A DNA stretch of 64,000 bases, taken from NCBI RefSeq assembly GCF_900700375.1, contig NC_041724.1, positions 2,830,123 to 2,894,122 of the forward strand. Reading direction: 5' to 3'. The position numbers were made by a program, and so were the translations under genes. Origin of the DNA: Denticeps clupeoides (lineage: Eukaryota > Chordata > Actinopteri > Clupeiformes > Denticipitidae). The notes below the pieces were generated by a model, which made no database searches, had not been told where the DNA came from, and saw only the letters and a program-made list of their open reading frames with translations. Shown one piece after another: positions 12,536 through 25,304 of the stretch (the first letter of the stretch is position 1; each line of letters opens with the position of its first letter).

Positions 12536-14776
12536 TTGAATCACAAAACCTCTAGACACATTCTGTATGTGTCTGTTATGGAAAAATGTTTGATTTAAAT
12601 TATACACACTTTTAACTCAACCCAATGAGAATTTTTTAATACAAGGTGTTGTATCTCCTTTGACTCTGACGCTCCCTTGCAAGTCATCCCTCATTTTTCA
12701 TGAGACTATTTGGCTTCCAAACCGGATTTCCATTTCATCGTGTTTATGTTTGCTTGCCATTACTGCTGCACTTTGCCAAAATCTTGACAGCGCTGTCAGA
12801 TGAGGAGGTGTCTCCTGTTAGGAAGAGAACATTATCTGCTATTTAAAGTAGGAATGGGCTTCATGCAAGTGACAGGCTGTCTGGAAGCCCTGAAGTATGA
12901 ACGTGGTCATGGTGTGTTCTTTTTTTAATCCTTTTTTTTTTAAGATTAAAAGGACGAATATTTATTTCAGTTGTTGAAAGAACCCGCCTTTGATATTGGG
13001 TATATATAACTCTTGATTCCACCTAAACCAAGGTGTGTGTGTGTTGCCAGGTTTTTGCTGTGTTCATACAAAATTAGAAATGATCCAATGACAAGGCTGC
13101 ATGCTGTAATGTCCAGCTGCCCACCCCACACACACATGCATGTTCTGTTGGAAATATTTGGAAATAAAGAGTTCCCCTCTTTAGAAAATCGCTCGTTCTG
13201 CTCTCTTTTCTGTAACCCTAACTCGGCACACTGAGCGGAGCGGCGTGGGATATTAAATAAACAACATTTAGCTCTAATTTGCTGCAGCTTCGTTTTTTCC
13301 CCCCGACTGTTTTATCTCCGTCCAACGCTCACTGCACAGCCTCTGGAAACAGCTTCACGAATCGGAGCGATTTTCTAAAGCTGTCGCTGAAAAGCGTCTC
13401 CTGCAGATTACCGGGTGAGCCTTCCGCAAACATCCCCCAGGAGACCTCCTTTCTACCTCAACCACTCATGGAGTCCAGTCCAGCTCATGGCTCAGATCGG
13501 GCGGTCATTTGTATAAATGCCGTCGTTTACAGTTACGCTGAGATTTGAGTTTGAAAAGGATTTTCAAATGCAATAGTGTACTATGTGTTCTTGCGACAGG
13601 TCTTTAAAAGAGTGGCGTTCGACCTTGAACCTCTTCCTGTGGTTCATGTTCGTCCATCCTGTTGTTCTCAAGCTCCTGTGCGCGTACATGCATGTAACGC
13701 AGGCCACAGACGTAATTTTAACTCTCCCTCTCCTCCCCCCATGCCGTTATTATCAGATGCCTCTTTGGTCTGGAGCGCTCATTATTTTAGGATGGAGAGT
13801 GAGAGAGAGAGAGAGAGAGAGAGGGAGGCCACAGGTCAGCCCCACTCCCCTCATTTCCCGTTGTTTACTGCTGATATGAGAAAGGAGTGCCGCTCCTGAG
13901 AAACTTAAATGACAACCTGAAGGAGGCCAGAGCCTTTGGTTTGGGGGGGTTATTAAGATTAAGCTCCCGGGAGGCGAATGCTGTAACAGGAACCGCCTGA
14001 TTACCTGCCAGATCAGGACAATGCAAACAAAACTAATTGAACGTGTTGCCTTCCATTTTCTTGGCGTGGAGTCGCTGATTGAAAAACGTAATTGAAATGG
14101 AGGTAGGAGATTTGACAGGGGACTTTCCTTTTCATGCTTTAGCTGTAACAGAAGGTTGCACAATGCAACCAACACAAAAACATTAACAAATATTTTTATT
14201 AACAAATAGAAATAGTTTTGCTGATTCTTTTGGGCCATGCATGTGAGCTTCAAAATGACAAATGTTTTTTTATGTTAATTTTATATCTATTCTTGCACTA
14301 TTGCATGCATGAAGTTTCAAGTTAACATTAGTGTTGCCCGAAGACGACCTTCATTGGACATCTGCCTAAAATACTGTAATTAGTTTGCATGTCTCCTGGA
14401 TGGATGGATGGCCTTTCCTTCCAGACTGGAGAGCTTTTGATTACCACGCCTGCTTCTTAAAACCAAAGGCATGCTGAGGTCTTGTGGTTCTCATGCATTG
14501 AACCCTGAACCATGAGCACACATCAGCTTCATGTTTCTGGCACTTGGCCGAATCTGGCCACAGGAGGACTTTGGAGAAATTCCTCTGTAGTTAAAAATAG
14601 CATTGACCCCCTACAAAGGCTTGGACAATAGCTTCTCATTCTCTCCCGGTCTGCCGCTGGACCTGGTGTTTACCTCGGCCTGTGTTAATTAAACAATAGT
14701 GTTACTGATTAACATCCGAAAAACAACACTGACCACTCACACTGGTCCATTTCCACTTCCCACCCCTGGAGCAGAA
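12536..14776. other. Intergenic
   Basis: No gene was recognised. The stretch contains a GA microsatellite (13,799-13,823) and pyrimidine-rich tracts. The 166-codon minus-strand frame at 14,253-13,753 reads through the microsatellite and is not protein-like. Confidence 0.5.
13799..13823. repeat. (GA)n microsatellite
   Basis: An uninterrupted GA dinucleotide run of about 12 units. Confidence 0.95.
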
Positions 14777-14956
14777 TAGGTTTGTAGTAGCCTACCAGAA
14801 GACCCAGGTTCGAACCCCACTTACTACCATTGTGTCCCTGAACAAGACACTTAACCCCGTGTGTCTCCAGAGGGGGACTGTCCTTGACACTACTGATTGT
14901 TAGTCGCTCTGGATAAGGGAGTCTGATAAATGCACTAAATGTAAATGTAAATGTTT
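14777..14956 (+). mobile_element. tRNA-derived SINE, family A (head degraded)
   Basis: The blocks CCAGAAGACCCAGGTTCGAACC, ACTACCATTGTGTCCCTGAACAAGACACTTAA and CTCTGGATAAGGGAGTCTGATAAATGC are present and end in repeated TAAATG. The box A part is shortened to GTAGTAGCCTACC. Same family as at 11,997 and 61,766. Confidence 0.8.
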
Positions 14957-15365
14957 GCCATGCATTCATCACAGGAAGATTTATGTATAGACTCATAGAA
15001 CCTTGCAGATCTTTAGATTAAATCTTCTTGTGCCTGAACACTCCATATATGGCACTGCGCAGACGAATACTTCCATGCAAAATCTTAAATCTTTGATATA
15101 TCGCTGCAATTACTACGGCAGTTACTATTCAGCACCACGGAGAGCCATGGCCCTAAAACACCTGAGAGTTCAATTACTCCTTTCACTCAGTTCATTTCCA
15201 CTGAATGACACTTGCCAGCAGCATCAGTGAGTAAAACTGACCCGGGTGTTAATAGTTAATTGTTGCTGAAATGTGATCATTTCCGTGTCCACACTGAATA
15301 ATTAATATCTCTTGAGTCAGTCCACAAGGTGCATACTATTGCCTGCATTCTCCACAGTTCCTTAT

Positions 15366-15607
15366 GGGGCAGTGGTGGCCAATTGGTTAAGGAAGTGGCC
15401 CGTAATCAGAAGGTTGCTGGTTTGAATCCTGATCCCGTGCCACTGAGGTGCCACTGAGGAAAGCACCGTCCCCACACACTGCTCCCCGGCTGCCGGTCAT
15501 GGTTGTCCACTGCTCACTAAGGGTGATGGGTTAAATGCAGAGGACACATTTCATTGTATCACAATGTGCTGCGCTGCTGTGTATCACAATGACAATCACT
15601 TCACTTT
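15366..15607 (+). mobile_element. tRNA-derived SINE, family B
   Basis: GGGCAGTGGTGGCC...GGTTAAGGAAG (box A region) and GGTTGCTGGTTTGAATCC (box B region) are followed by the body GTGCCACTGAGG...CCGTCCCCACACACTGCTCCCC and the tail ATGCAGAGGACACATTTCA...ATCACAATGACAATCACTTCAC. Other copies lie at 35,430, 41,532, 52,679 and 57,983. It lies about 180 bp downstream of the adra2d stop codon. Confidence 0.8.
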
Positions 15608-15783
15608 CAGAAAGAATTGCTTGTCTGAATTGTCTTTATGTAAAAAAATGTTCACATTTTAAAAGCGACTTGTGTACATTAATATATTAATAACCACCAC
15701 TATCATGTTTACATCCGAATAATCCACATTCACAGAAAACAATCATTATAATAACAAAACGTTGTAACGATGGACAGCACTCT

Positions 15784-17019
15784 TTACGTGCGCTTTGGGG
15801 TAAAACACACAATTTTCTTAAAAGCCTTCCGGAAGTCCCTGTTGAAGATGGTGTAGATGATCGGGTTGACCGAGCTGTTGCAGTAGCCGATCCAGAAGAA
15901 GGCGTCGAACAGCGCGCCGGGGATGGTGCAGCGTTCCCGGCAGATCGCGTGGAGGCTGTAGGTGAAGAAGAAGGGGAACCAGCAGAGGACGAACAGCCCC
16001 ATCACCACCGCCAGCACGAAGGTGAAGCGCTTCTCGCGCATCTGCGCCACCTTGGACTTGGACGCCGCCAGCCGCCGGCCGTGCGCCTCGGGGAAGTGCT
16101 GCGAGGCGCGCTGGCAGGCCCACGACGCGCGGGTTTTGGTCCGCGCGTTTCCGCCCGCGCGTTTGGAGAAGCGCGGGTCCCTCGGCTTGCTGTCCGAGGC
16201 GCAGCTCTCCTCCAGGTCGATGTCGTCCAGCTCCTCCTGCCGCTGGTTGCTGCCCGAGCTGTGGCTGCTCGGACTGTCCGTCTCCGCCTTGTCCTTCCGG
16301 ACGAAGCACGTCTCGGACTGGGACGGCTGCCTCTCCAGCCCGTTCTTGGCCACGAACACCGTGGAGGAGCGCTGCTTGGCCACGCGGTATATTTTACAGT
16401 AAACCGTCACCATGATGAAGCCCGGGGCGAAAAACGACACGAGGCAGGACGACAGGATGTACCACGTCTCGTCGTTTATCAGACACTCCAGCTCGTCGTG
16501 CTTGGTCATTATGAGCGGGGGGAAGGAGATGACCGCCGAGATGACCCACACGACGACGATCATGGACTTGATGCGCTTCGGGGTCCTTTTCAGGTTGTAG
16601 CTCACCGCCTTGGTCACCGACCAGTACCGGTCCAGGCTGATGGCGCACAGGTGGACGATGGACGACGTGCAGAAGAGCACGTCCAGGGCCAGGTAGAACG
16701 CGCACCAGGTGCTGCCGAAGTACCAGTATCCCATCACCTCGTTCGCCAGGGAGAAGGGGATCACCAGCGTGGCCACCAGGATGTCGGCCGATGCCAGCGA
16801 CACGAGGAAGAGGTTCTGGGGCGCGCGCAGCGCCCGGCTGGTCAGAACGGCCACGATGACCAGCGCGTTACCCACGATGGTCAGCAAAATGACAGCGATG
16901 ACGACGAGGATGATGAAGGCTGCCGCCAACTCGGTGTGCGGAAAGGGTCTCGCCGCGCCGGTGACGTTCTCGTCTTCCGTAGAGTTGAAGCCACGCGTGG
17001 CGAGCTGAGTTACATCCAT
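15784..17019 (-). CDS. adra2d: Alpha-2D adrenergic receptor
   Basis: Complete single-exon 411-residue class A GPCR, expected in the plasma membrane and coupled to Gi/o on binding noradrenaline or adrenaline. Seven membrane segments are visible (about 32-58, 70-95, 106-128, 152-172, 187-211, 332-357, 370-392). Hallmarks are D79 in TM2, D113 in TM3 (amine-binding), DRY at 130-132, C106 with C179 for the disulphide, S191 and S195 in TM5 (catechol-binding), CWFP at 346-349, NPIIY at 385-389 and C405 for palmitoylation. N12 and N18 are glycosylation sequons. The third loop (about 215-328) carries [15 protein letters not shown] and DDIDLEES, which I remember from the fish alpha-2D paralogue that mammals lack. 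I infer 2D rather than 2A, 2B or 2C from those segments. The da/db co-orthologue cannot be resolved. The intronless structure is usual for alpha-2 receptors. Shadow frames on both strands reflect high GC. Confidence 0.93.
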   Translation of the reverse strand: MDVTQLATRGFNSTEDENVTGAARPFPHTELAAAFIILVVIAVILLTIVGNALVIVAVLTSRALRAPQNLFLVSLASADILVATLVIPFSLANEVMGYWYFGSTWCAFYLALDVLFCTSSIVHLCAISLDRYWSVTKAVSYNLKRTPKRIKSMIVVVWVISAVISFPPLIMTKHDELECLINDETWYILSSCLVSFFAPGFIMVTVYCKIYRVAKQRSSTVFVAKNGLERQPSQSETCFVRKDKAETDSPSSHSSGSNQRQEELDDIDLEESCASDSKPRDPRFSKRAGGNARTKTRASWACQRASQHFPEAHGRRLAASKSKVAQMREKRFTFVLAVVMGLFVLCWFPFFFTYSLHAICRERCTIPGALFDAFFWIGYCNSSVNPIIYTIFNRDFRKAFKKIVCFTPKRT

Positions 17020-17375
17020 CGCGCGCGCATCCTGGTGTGCCCTTCCACGATCCGCAAATCCCCGTCGATCATGAGTCGGCTGCGTGCGTAAAACCTCCCC
17101 GCGTCCCGACGTCCGCGCTCGCCATCGCGCGCGCCTCCTCTCAACTCAGATCCGGGGTTCAGGGGCCGAGAAGTTCGGGTTCGGAGCCACCCTCCCGCCC
17201 CGCCCGGCGCATCGTCCCGTGCCGTGGCGCTCCCGGCTCCGGCGCGCAGTTCGGCTCGGCGTTACGCGGGCGCGCCGCTCCTCCATACCAGCCCGCAGAC
17301 CAGCAGGAGCTGGAGTGTGTTTGCTCTGCGAGGGAGATGACATCATTCCTAAGACCGGCCCATTCTTAAAATTCA
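17020..17375 (-). promoter_or_regulatory. GC-rich 5' region / probable adra2d promoter
   Basis: The base composition switches from CpG-rich (17,020-17,330) to AT-rich above about 17,370. On the minus strand a TATA-like TTTTAAGA lies near 17,363-17,370 and a CRE-like TGATGTCA near 17,337-17,345. This suggests transcription starting near 17,335 and a 5' UTR of roughly 300 bases. The position of the start site is inference. Confidence 0.4.
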
Positions 17376-20158
17376 CGCGAGATAGGGAAAGGCTGGGGAA
17401 AGTATCTTAATAGTAAATATGTATAGGGTTGTTTTCCATTACTTGAATGACTAAAATGCATGGGAATGTTACATCTTACATATTAAAACTACCAGCTTTA
17501 AACTACCTGGCTGAAATTGTGCAGGTCCCTATCATGTCACACACACACACACAACAACAACAAAAAAAAGTTCTAACCCCTCCAGGCCTGGACTCTTCCA
17601 GACTTCTGGAGATATCTTGTGGAATTTGACACAAAGACGTTAACATCATGTAAGATTTGGGGAGGGGCCTTCACGGATCAGATTGAGATCTGGGGAAACT
17701 TAAACTCTTCTTTATATTCTTGAAACCATGCCCGGATGGTTTGGACCTCTGTGTCTAGTGGTCGAGAAGGAGCCGGCTATTGCCCGAGGTTGCTGAAATT
17801 TATATGAGAGAGCGGGGCAGGGGAGGGGTGGGGTTACAGAGCTCAGCAAACGCAGAGCGAGGGAGTTTACCCACATTCTCAGTGTTGCCAGAAGTACGAT
17901 AATGATCATATTTGTACAATAATTTGACCTTCTGTACAATAAATGATTCCAAACTTCCCATTATGTACAATAATTTTACCACTTTGGTTCATGCATAACT
18001 TATTGTCTTAACACAACATGGTACATGATGTTTTTGACTCATGTTACTTTACAGCCAATCAATACATGATGTGACACATAGGCGTCAAACTCTCAACCCG
18101 TGGGCCACTTAAAACACAAACTACAGATCCCTTAATGTAGTGCTTCAGTTGTCTTGCCGAATGCAATCCCGTAAGTTTTGGCCAAATGGTGCAATTGAGT
18201 TTCATGTAGCGTGTGGTGACGCACAAAGTAGACAACAATGAGTGGTTTGACCCCTGCAAATTCCTCAAGTGTGGGAATCTCGACTGCATAATTTCTGCTA
18301 GTGGGTGACTGCGCCCATGCTCTCACCGTGAGCGTTGGTGGAATAGCAGTTGAGCCGGGTTTGATTTCCGGCCAACGCAATACAAGTTTTGGGCAGTGGT
18401 GGCCTCCACTCCAGTCTCCCAGTAGCCACGTGCCAACTACTTGGACCTGTGCCTCAGGAATGGCCTCTGATCTTCTCATTCGTGGCAAAACACAATGACT
18501 ATGTACCAAAATGACCACCTGTTCCATTTTCTAAACCTGCTTGTCCATGTCAGGTTTGCTGGGAAGCTGGACCCTTTCCCAGGCATTGTTGGGCCCTAGA
18601 CAAGAACAATGTCTGGACAGGGGACCTGTCCAAACCACAGCATCACTACAGAGACACAGAAGATGGTCCCTGAAATAATACACAATTTATGGTTACATTA
18701 TATAAGACCTTTCAGTCTATGGCGTATTTATATTTACAGGTTTTCCACCATTCCTCTATCCAGGTCATCAAGAATAGAACATCAGCATGTGTGCTGCAAC
18801 AGCTCAGTGACTGAAATCTGGCGTTAAGCATTGACATGACCAGACTTGACATTCATAAGACCAGACCAGTTGAGCATGGCACTAAATCAGCACAGTTTGA
18901 GGAAATCTAGGCTGACCTAGCATGTACAGCTCATTAAATCTCTTGTAGGAGTTACACCAGACTGAAGAAACCCTCCAGGAGAGGGTACAGAAAAGAAATA
19001 CACCTAGCACATTTTAAAATGTAGAAAATTCTTGAAACTAGAGGTTATGTAACAACAGTACTGCAGTCGTATGGCTCTGTATTCCATCCTGAAATAAGTG
19101 TAATTGTAATAAAATATGTCAGCAAAGTACATCTCAAATGAACAAAGAAATATAGTTACTGCTGAAGGTTGCTGTATGTTGTTGAAAATAAATGTCTGGT
19201 TTCCAATGCCCTCTAGTGACCGAAAAATTATGACAACCTGTGAAAAAAACGAGCAAAAGCTGCAAAAGTAAAAAAATATACTGACTGTAGGCTCATGAGC
19301 AAAAAAGCTTAAAAGAGCAAAAAAAGTGTGACTTCTGGTTGAACACTTACCTATCTAGACAATTTCGAATATGATCAAAGGAGGCACAAGGTTCTGGTGA
19401 ACTGTCTGTGAAACACTTAATGGACAACATAGATCATTGTTCAAATTCAGGTTTAGCTAAACTTTGCTGAATCACATTTTTATAAAGTATGTAGAAAAAA
19501 GTATGACAAATTCATATAGTTTATTGTCATCTACATAGATATTTGACAGTATATATTGAAATGAAACGTTTCTCTGGAACCTGGTGCTACATGTAACATT
19601 TAAACAAAGTTACATACTGACAAAGTGCACGTGCCTGACGCAGATAAACTTGGCAACGTAAAGTTCAAACATGGGACACAGACAGCGCCAGAATAACATT
19701 AAAAGCAAACAAAATATGTAAACAACAAGAAGACAGACAGCACTAAACTAGTATATTGAATAATGAAGGTGCAAAGTAAAGTGCAAATACCACTGTGCAA
19801 AATAAAAGAGTGAAATAATAGATAATGTTTTCGAAACATAAAAGAAGTAGTGTATGTTTGTTAGTGTGCTTTAAACTGAAAAACTTGTTTAAAAATTTGT
19901 TAATTTGTTGCAAGATCATAAATGTTGAAGTGTTGTACCAGCAGCTTCAAATTATCATATTTTGAGAAAAGTTATTGTACACAAGCAGCTTTAATTACAC
20001 ATTTTATCAAAGATTCTGTATCTTCCTTCAGTTTTTCACATCTTACAAACTCTGACTCATTCTATTCCTTACCACTGGAAATGGTCACTAACTCTCTCCT
20101 CACTTTCTCTTTCTATGGATCATGTCTGTCCACTATCTTCCAAATGTTTTTGCCACTA
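17376..20158. other. Intergenic, AT-rich
   Basis: No gene recognised. A short motif TGTACAATAAT(T) recurs at about 17,914, 17,933 and 17,965. A (CA)n/(CAA)n stretch lies at 17,538-17,560. Open frames are short and not protein-like. Confidence 0.5.
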
Positions 20159-21857
20159 ATGTGGTGGGAAATTTCCCGTCTGGGGAGCTGCAATAAAGGA
20201 AGTCAATTGAATTGATTATCCAAGTTTATTTTACCATGGCCATGGGGGGAACTCGCAAGAGAACTCCCCCCATTAGTAAGTTCACAAGCATATTTATACC
20301 ATTATGGTAATGAAGGGTTGGAAGACAGGATCATGCCAGCTTTGTCATCGGCGCCTGGACAAGGACGCTTGTTTAAAAAACATCTTAGCCTTGTACATCA
20401 CCAAGGTTTAAAGTGAGATACAGTTGTTTTCTGGCTGTTCCATAACCAAAGGTGAAACACGTGGAGTGTCTGGGCCTGCTAAATTTCGTGGAGTGTCTGG
20501 GCCTACTAAATTTCCTTCCACACTATTTTTATTTATTTTTTGAGTTGATTAATGATAACTACTATAGGCACAAAAATGTATATGATGTGTGCGTAAGTTG
20601 AGGAGTACATAATTACATAATAACACAAAAATCAAAGGATAAAATAAATGATTCTAAAAGTTATTAAAAAGTATGCAGCAAATTAATGCAAAATTACAAG
20701 GTAACGTAACATATTCAACCAGAAACATCAAAGTATACCACTCCATCAAGAGTTTAAGGTAACTCATCACAGTTGTACTGAAATAAAAATATAAACTCAA
20801 AACTAAAGGCGAAACAATAATGAAAAAACTAAATTTTAAATAAAAATCAACACCAGGTATATCAATCAAGATATAGAGTTATATGTACATTCACATGGAC
20901 CTTGTAACAGTACATCCAACAATGACTCCAATAGTAACTCACACGCACATCTCGCACAATCGGCGGCGGTCTTGATTCACGGAAAATCCGCTCTTAACTC
21001 ATGGCCTTATTTCACACTCGATCTCCAAGATCGGCTCACGGTACTTTAAACAGGACTTTTAACAAATAAGAAAAGTGACACCCCCTTGATTGGATCAATT
21101 CAACTGACTACAGAATATAGCAAATATGCTATTTATCTTATCATTTTGATTTTGTATTTCATAATCTTCTAGATTCTAATTAAATGTTTGAGAGGTGGAA
21201 TATTTTAACTCACCGGACTCGTGTCCCCAGACGACAAAAAAAAGGAAACTCCCGGCGGAATCGGCCAAGGACGCTGACCGCAGCCCCAGTCACTCTGAAA
21301 CTCTAAAACTAGGTTTTAGAGATGGATCAGCCCCTCCGGTCAGGTCCTGGCGGATTCACGTGGATCCTGTTTGTAACGCCAATTGTGGTGGGAAATTTCC
21401 CGTCTGGGGAGATGCAATAAACATAGCTTTCTTTTGGCTTTTTTGATGTTGGTTAGCTGTCCTGAGTCTGCTGTATTTATTGTACATGTTAGCATCCTGT
21501 ACCTGTTAGAACCCTCTTAGACCGCTAGACTTAGGAGCGTGACAAAATGGGGGCTCATCCATGTTTTTTTTCCCCCTGGTTTGGTGTTTGTGATCAGAAT
21601 CGTATATCCGGTAAGTTAGGGTGTCTCTTGGGATCTTTGCTGTGGCAATGGCCTCCCTGCAGAGCACCACTTTTGTTGTTTTGCTTTATTATTTTTCCTT
21701 TCTTTCTTTTGGAGCTACTACGGGTGGGGGTACGCCATCACACGAACAGCCTCAGCTTGAGTCTGACCGGGGTGATGTAAATGTAAAAAAAAAAACATTC
21801 AGCATTCAAAGTTGCCTCCAATTGGTACCCTCCGAAGAGCAGGTAGGTTAAGGTAGC
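20159..21857 (+). mobile_element. Endogenous retrovirus fossil: LTR part, primer-binding site and leader
   Basis: A long-terminal-repeat-like end closes with GAGCGTGACA at 21,544. It is followed after three bases by TGGGGGCTCATCC (21,548-21,560), a primer-binding site of the tRNA-Pro type used by many gamma/epsilon-like retroviruses. The probable R region (TTTCCCGTCTGGGGAG...GCAATAAA) is at 21,391-21,416, and a near-identical 36-base piece lies at 20,159-20,196. A 27-bp direct duplication (20,461-20,514) may be an old U3 enhancer repeat. The leader runs to 21,857, where the U4 array begins. No gag, pol or env follows. It is broken and incomplete. The left limit is uncertain. Confidence 0.5.
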
Positions 21858-21964
21858 TTGGTAATGTGTAGATGCAAAGAAAAAGGAAAATCAATCGGTC
21901 AGCACACCATTGGCGGTAACAGTCTCTGACATTATAGCCACTGATTCTTGACAGTCTAAAGACT

Positions 21965-22107
21965 ATTCTTTCGCAGTAGCAGTATCGTAGCCTATGAGGT
22001 CTATCCGAGGCGTGATTTTTGCTAGTTGAAAACTTTACCCAATTCCCGTCTGGACGATTTGAAATACAATCGGCTAAGACAATTTTTGCCAGTCTCTTTG
22101 CAGACCT
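21965..22107 (+). ncRNA. U4 snRNA, copy 1
   Basis: Spliceosomal U4 RNA, which pairs with U6 in the U4/U6 di-snRNP. The kink-turn core (CTATGAGG...CCGAGG), stem I strand (TTGCTAGTTGAAAAC) and Sm site AATTTTTG are intact. Its 3' stem reads CAGTCTCTTTGCAGACCTT instead of the array consensus ending GGAGACCGTT. Its upstream distal promoter is missing because unit homology begins at 21,858, only about 107 bp before the RNA. It is therefore probably weak or silent. Confidence 0.85.
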
Positions 22108-22130
22108 TTTGCTGGTGAAAAAATAAACGT

Positions 22131-22802
22131 GACCTCCAAGCTGTTAGCACTTGGTGTGAATGGAGTGCATTGAGTTGAAAAGTTTAATGAGATCATTTGT
22201 TTAATAGATGTAATTGAGAGATGGATCTTAGCACACAATGTATATCACCTGCTATACAAGTTTTCTTTTTTTCTGCAATTGAATTGGGAATTATACGCAG
22301 TTACCAAATTTCCTCACGTCATTTCATGGCATTCATTAAGTTGAATGCTTACATGATATCATGTTTTTCAAGATATAATTTAAGAGGTGCTTCAGTGTGC
22401 AATGTATGCCACATAGTTTAACAGAGTTTTTATTTGCTGCATTTGATTCGGAATGAATAGTTACCAACCTCCAAGCTGTTAGCATTTGGTGTGAATGGAG
22501 TGCATTGAGTTGAAAAGTTTAATGAGATCATTTGTTTCATAGATGTAATTGAGAGAGGGATCTTAGCACACAATGTATGTCACCTGCTATGCAGTTTTCT
22601 TTTTTCTGCAATTGAATTGGGAATTATACGCAGTTACGCAGTTACCAAATTTCCTCACGTCATTCATGGCATTCATTAAGTTGAATGCTTACATGATATC
22701 ATGTTTTTCAAGATATAATTTAAGAGGTGCTTCAGTGTGCAATGTATGCCACATAGTTTAACAGAGTTTTTATTTGCTGCATTTGATTCGGAATGAATAG
22801 TT
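22131..22802 (+). repeat. 335-bp direct duplication inside the first unit
   Basis: The segment from ACCTCCAAGCTGTTAGCA to GAATGAATAGTTACC occurs twice in a row (about 22,132-22,466 and 22,467-22,802), so the first interval is 1,169 bp rather than about 830. The copies differ by a few bases, including one versus two ACGCAGTT motifs. Confidence 0.9.
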
Positions 22803-23133
22803 ACCCAGCTATCCCCTTCCCCCTATCATCTTATGGCTTCATTCATTACTGGGCGGGGCCAGACATGTGAAGTCATACAACTCTTCCACTTTGCCTTGTT
22901 GGGCGTTTACAATTTTTTGCTGTTAAAAATTTTATTTTTTTTGGTGGCTTTGCATTTAGCATCTTATGTAGATTGTTTACAGTGACATCAAAAGAAGCAC
23001 AGAAACCTCTTACAGCTTTGACTGTTTTGGTAATGTGTAGATGCAAAGAAAAAGGAAAATCAATCGGTCAGCACACCATTGGCGGTAACAGTCTCTGACA
23101 TTATAGCCACTGATTCTTGACAGTCTAAAGACT

Positions 23134-23276
23134 ATTCTTTCGCACTAGCAGTATTGTAGCCTATGAGGTCTATCCGAGGCGTGATTTTTGCTAGTTGAAA
23201 ACTTTACCCAATTCCCGTCTGGACGATTTGAAATACAATCGGCTAAGACAATTTTTGCCAGTCTCTTTGGAGACCG
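23134..23276 (+). ncRNA. U4 snRNA, copy 2
   Basis: Full-length U4 with two private changes near the 5' end (CGCACTAGCAGTATTGTAGCC against consensus CGCAGTAGCAGTATCGTAGCC). One of these hits the U6-pairing strand. Upstream octamer-like CTTTGCAT is present, as is the 3' box. Confidence 0.88.
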
Positions 23277-23964
23277 TTTGCTGGTGAAAAAATAAACGTG
23301 ACCTCCAAGCTGTTAGCACTTGGTGTGAATGGAGTGCATTGAGTTGAAAAGTTTAATGAGATCATTTGTTTCATAGATGTAATTGAGAGAGGGATCTTAG
23401 CACACAATGTATGTCACCTGCTATGCAAGTTTTCTTTTTTTCTGCAATTGAATTGGGAATTATACGCAGTTACCAAATTTCCTCACGTCATTTCATGGCA
23501 TTCATTAAGTTGAATGCTTACATGATATCATGTTTTTCAAGATATAATTTAAGAGGTGCTTCAGTGTGCAATGTATGCCACATAGTTTAACAGAGTTTTT
23601 ATTTGCTGCATTTGATTCGGAATGAATAGTTACCCAGCTATCCCCTTCCCCCTATCATCTTATGGCTTCATTCATTACTGGGCGGGGCCAGACATGTGAA
23701 GTCATACAACTCTTCCACTTTGCCTTGTTGGGCGTTTACAATTTTTTGCTGTTAAAAATTGTATTTTTTTTTGGTGGCTTTGCATTTAGCATCTTATGTA
23801 GATTGTTTACAGTGACATCAAAAGAAGCACAGAAACCTCTTACAGCTTTGACTGTTTTGGTAATGTGTAGATGCAAAGAAAAAGGAAAATCAATCGGTCA
23901 GCACACCATTGGCGGTAACAGTCCTCTGACATTATAGCCACTGATTCTTGACAGTCTAAAGACT

Positions 23965-24107
23965 ATTCTTTCGCAGTAGCAGTATCGTAGCCTATGAGGT
24001 CTATCCGAGGCGTGATTTTTGCTAGTTGAAAACTTTACCCAATTCCCGTCTGGACGATTTGAAATACAATCGGCTAAGACAATTTTTGCCAGTCTCTTTA
24101 GAGACCG
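23965..24107 (+). ncRNA. U4 snRNA, copy 3
   Basis: Full-length U4. Private changes are in the terminal stem (CTCTTTAGAGACCG) and the 3' box (GTTTGTTGG). Upstream octamer-like CTTTGCAT present. Confidence 0.9.
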
Positions 24108-24797
24108 TTTGTTGGTGAAAAAATAAACGTGACCTCCAAGCTGTTAGCACTTGGTGTGAATGGAGTGCATTGAGTTGAAAAGTTTAATGAGATCATTTGT
24201 TTCATAGATGTAATTGAGAGAGGGATCTTAGCACACAATGTATGTCACCTGCTATACAAGTTTTCTTTTTTTACTGTAATTGAATTGGGAGTTATACGTA
24301 GTTACGCAGTTACCAAATTTCCTTACGTCATTTAATGGCATTCATTAAGTTGAGTGCTTACATGATATCATGTTTTTCAAGATATAATTTAAGAGGTGCT
24401 TCAGTGTGCAATGTATGCCACATAGTTTAACAGAGTTTTTATTTGCTGCATTTGATTCGGAATGAATAGTTACCCAGCTATCCCCTTCCCCCTATCATCT
24501 TATGGCTTCATTCATTACTGGGGCGGGGCCAGACATGTGAAGTCATACAACTCTTCCACTTTGCCTTGTTGGGACGTTTACAATTTTTGCTGTTAAAAAT
24601 TGTTTTTTTTTTTAGGTGGCATCTTGATTTAGCATCTTATGTAGATTGTTTACAGTGACATCAAAAGAAGCACAGAAACCTCTTACAGCTTTGACTGTTT
24701 GGTAATGTGTAGATGCAAAGAAAAAGGAAAATCAGCACACCATTGGCGGTAACAGTCTCTGACATTATAGCCACTGATTCTTGACAGTCTAAAGACT

Positions 24798-24940
24798 ATT
24801 CTTTCGCAGTAGCAGTATCGTAGCCTATGAGGTCTATCCGAGGCGTGATTTTTGCTAGTTGAAAACTTTACCCAATTCCCGTCTGGACGATTTGAAATAC
24901 AATCGGCTAAGACAATTTTTGCCAGTCTCTTTGGAGACCG
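24798..24940 (+). ncRNA. U4 snRNA, copy 4 (consensus)
   Basis: Matches the array consensus throughout by eye. The upstream promoter is of the second class: the octamer-like site is replaced by GCATCTTGATTTAGCATC, and 8 bp (AATCGGTC) are absent just upstream of the proximal element. Confidence 0.92.
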
Positions 24941-25304
24941 TTTGCTGGTGAAAAAATAAACGTGACCTCCAAGCTGTTAGCACTTGGTGTGAATGGAGTG
25001 CATTGAGTTGAAAAAGTTTAATGAGATCATTTGTTTCATAGATGTAATTGAGGAGAGGGATCTTAGCACACAATGTATGTCACCTGCTATGCAAGTTTTC
25101 TTTTTTTCTGCAATTGAATTGGGAATTATACGCAGTTACGCAGTTACCAAATTTCCTCACGTCATTTCATGGCATTCATTAAGTTGAATGCTTACATGAT
25201 ATCATGTTTTTCAAGATATTATTTAAGAGGTGCTTCAGTGTGCAATGTATGCCACATAGTTTAACAGAGTTTTTATTTGCTGCATTTGATTCGGAATGAA
25301 TAGT

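Noticed and set aside
13753-14253. 166-codon minus-strand frame as a gene
   Set aside because: It reads through the GA microsatellite and shows no conserved motif.
15949-17091. 380-codon plus-strand frame opposite adra2d
   Set aside because: Antisense shadow of a GC-rich receptor gene. The minus-strand product carries every GPCR hallmark while this one has none.
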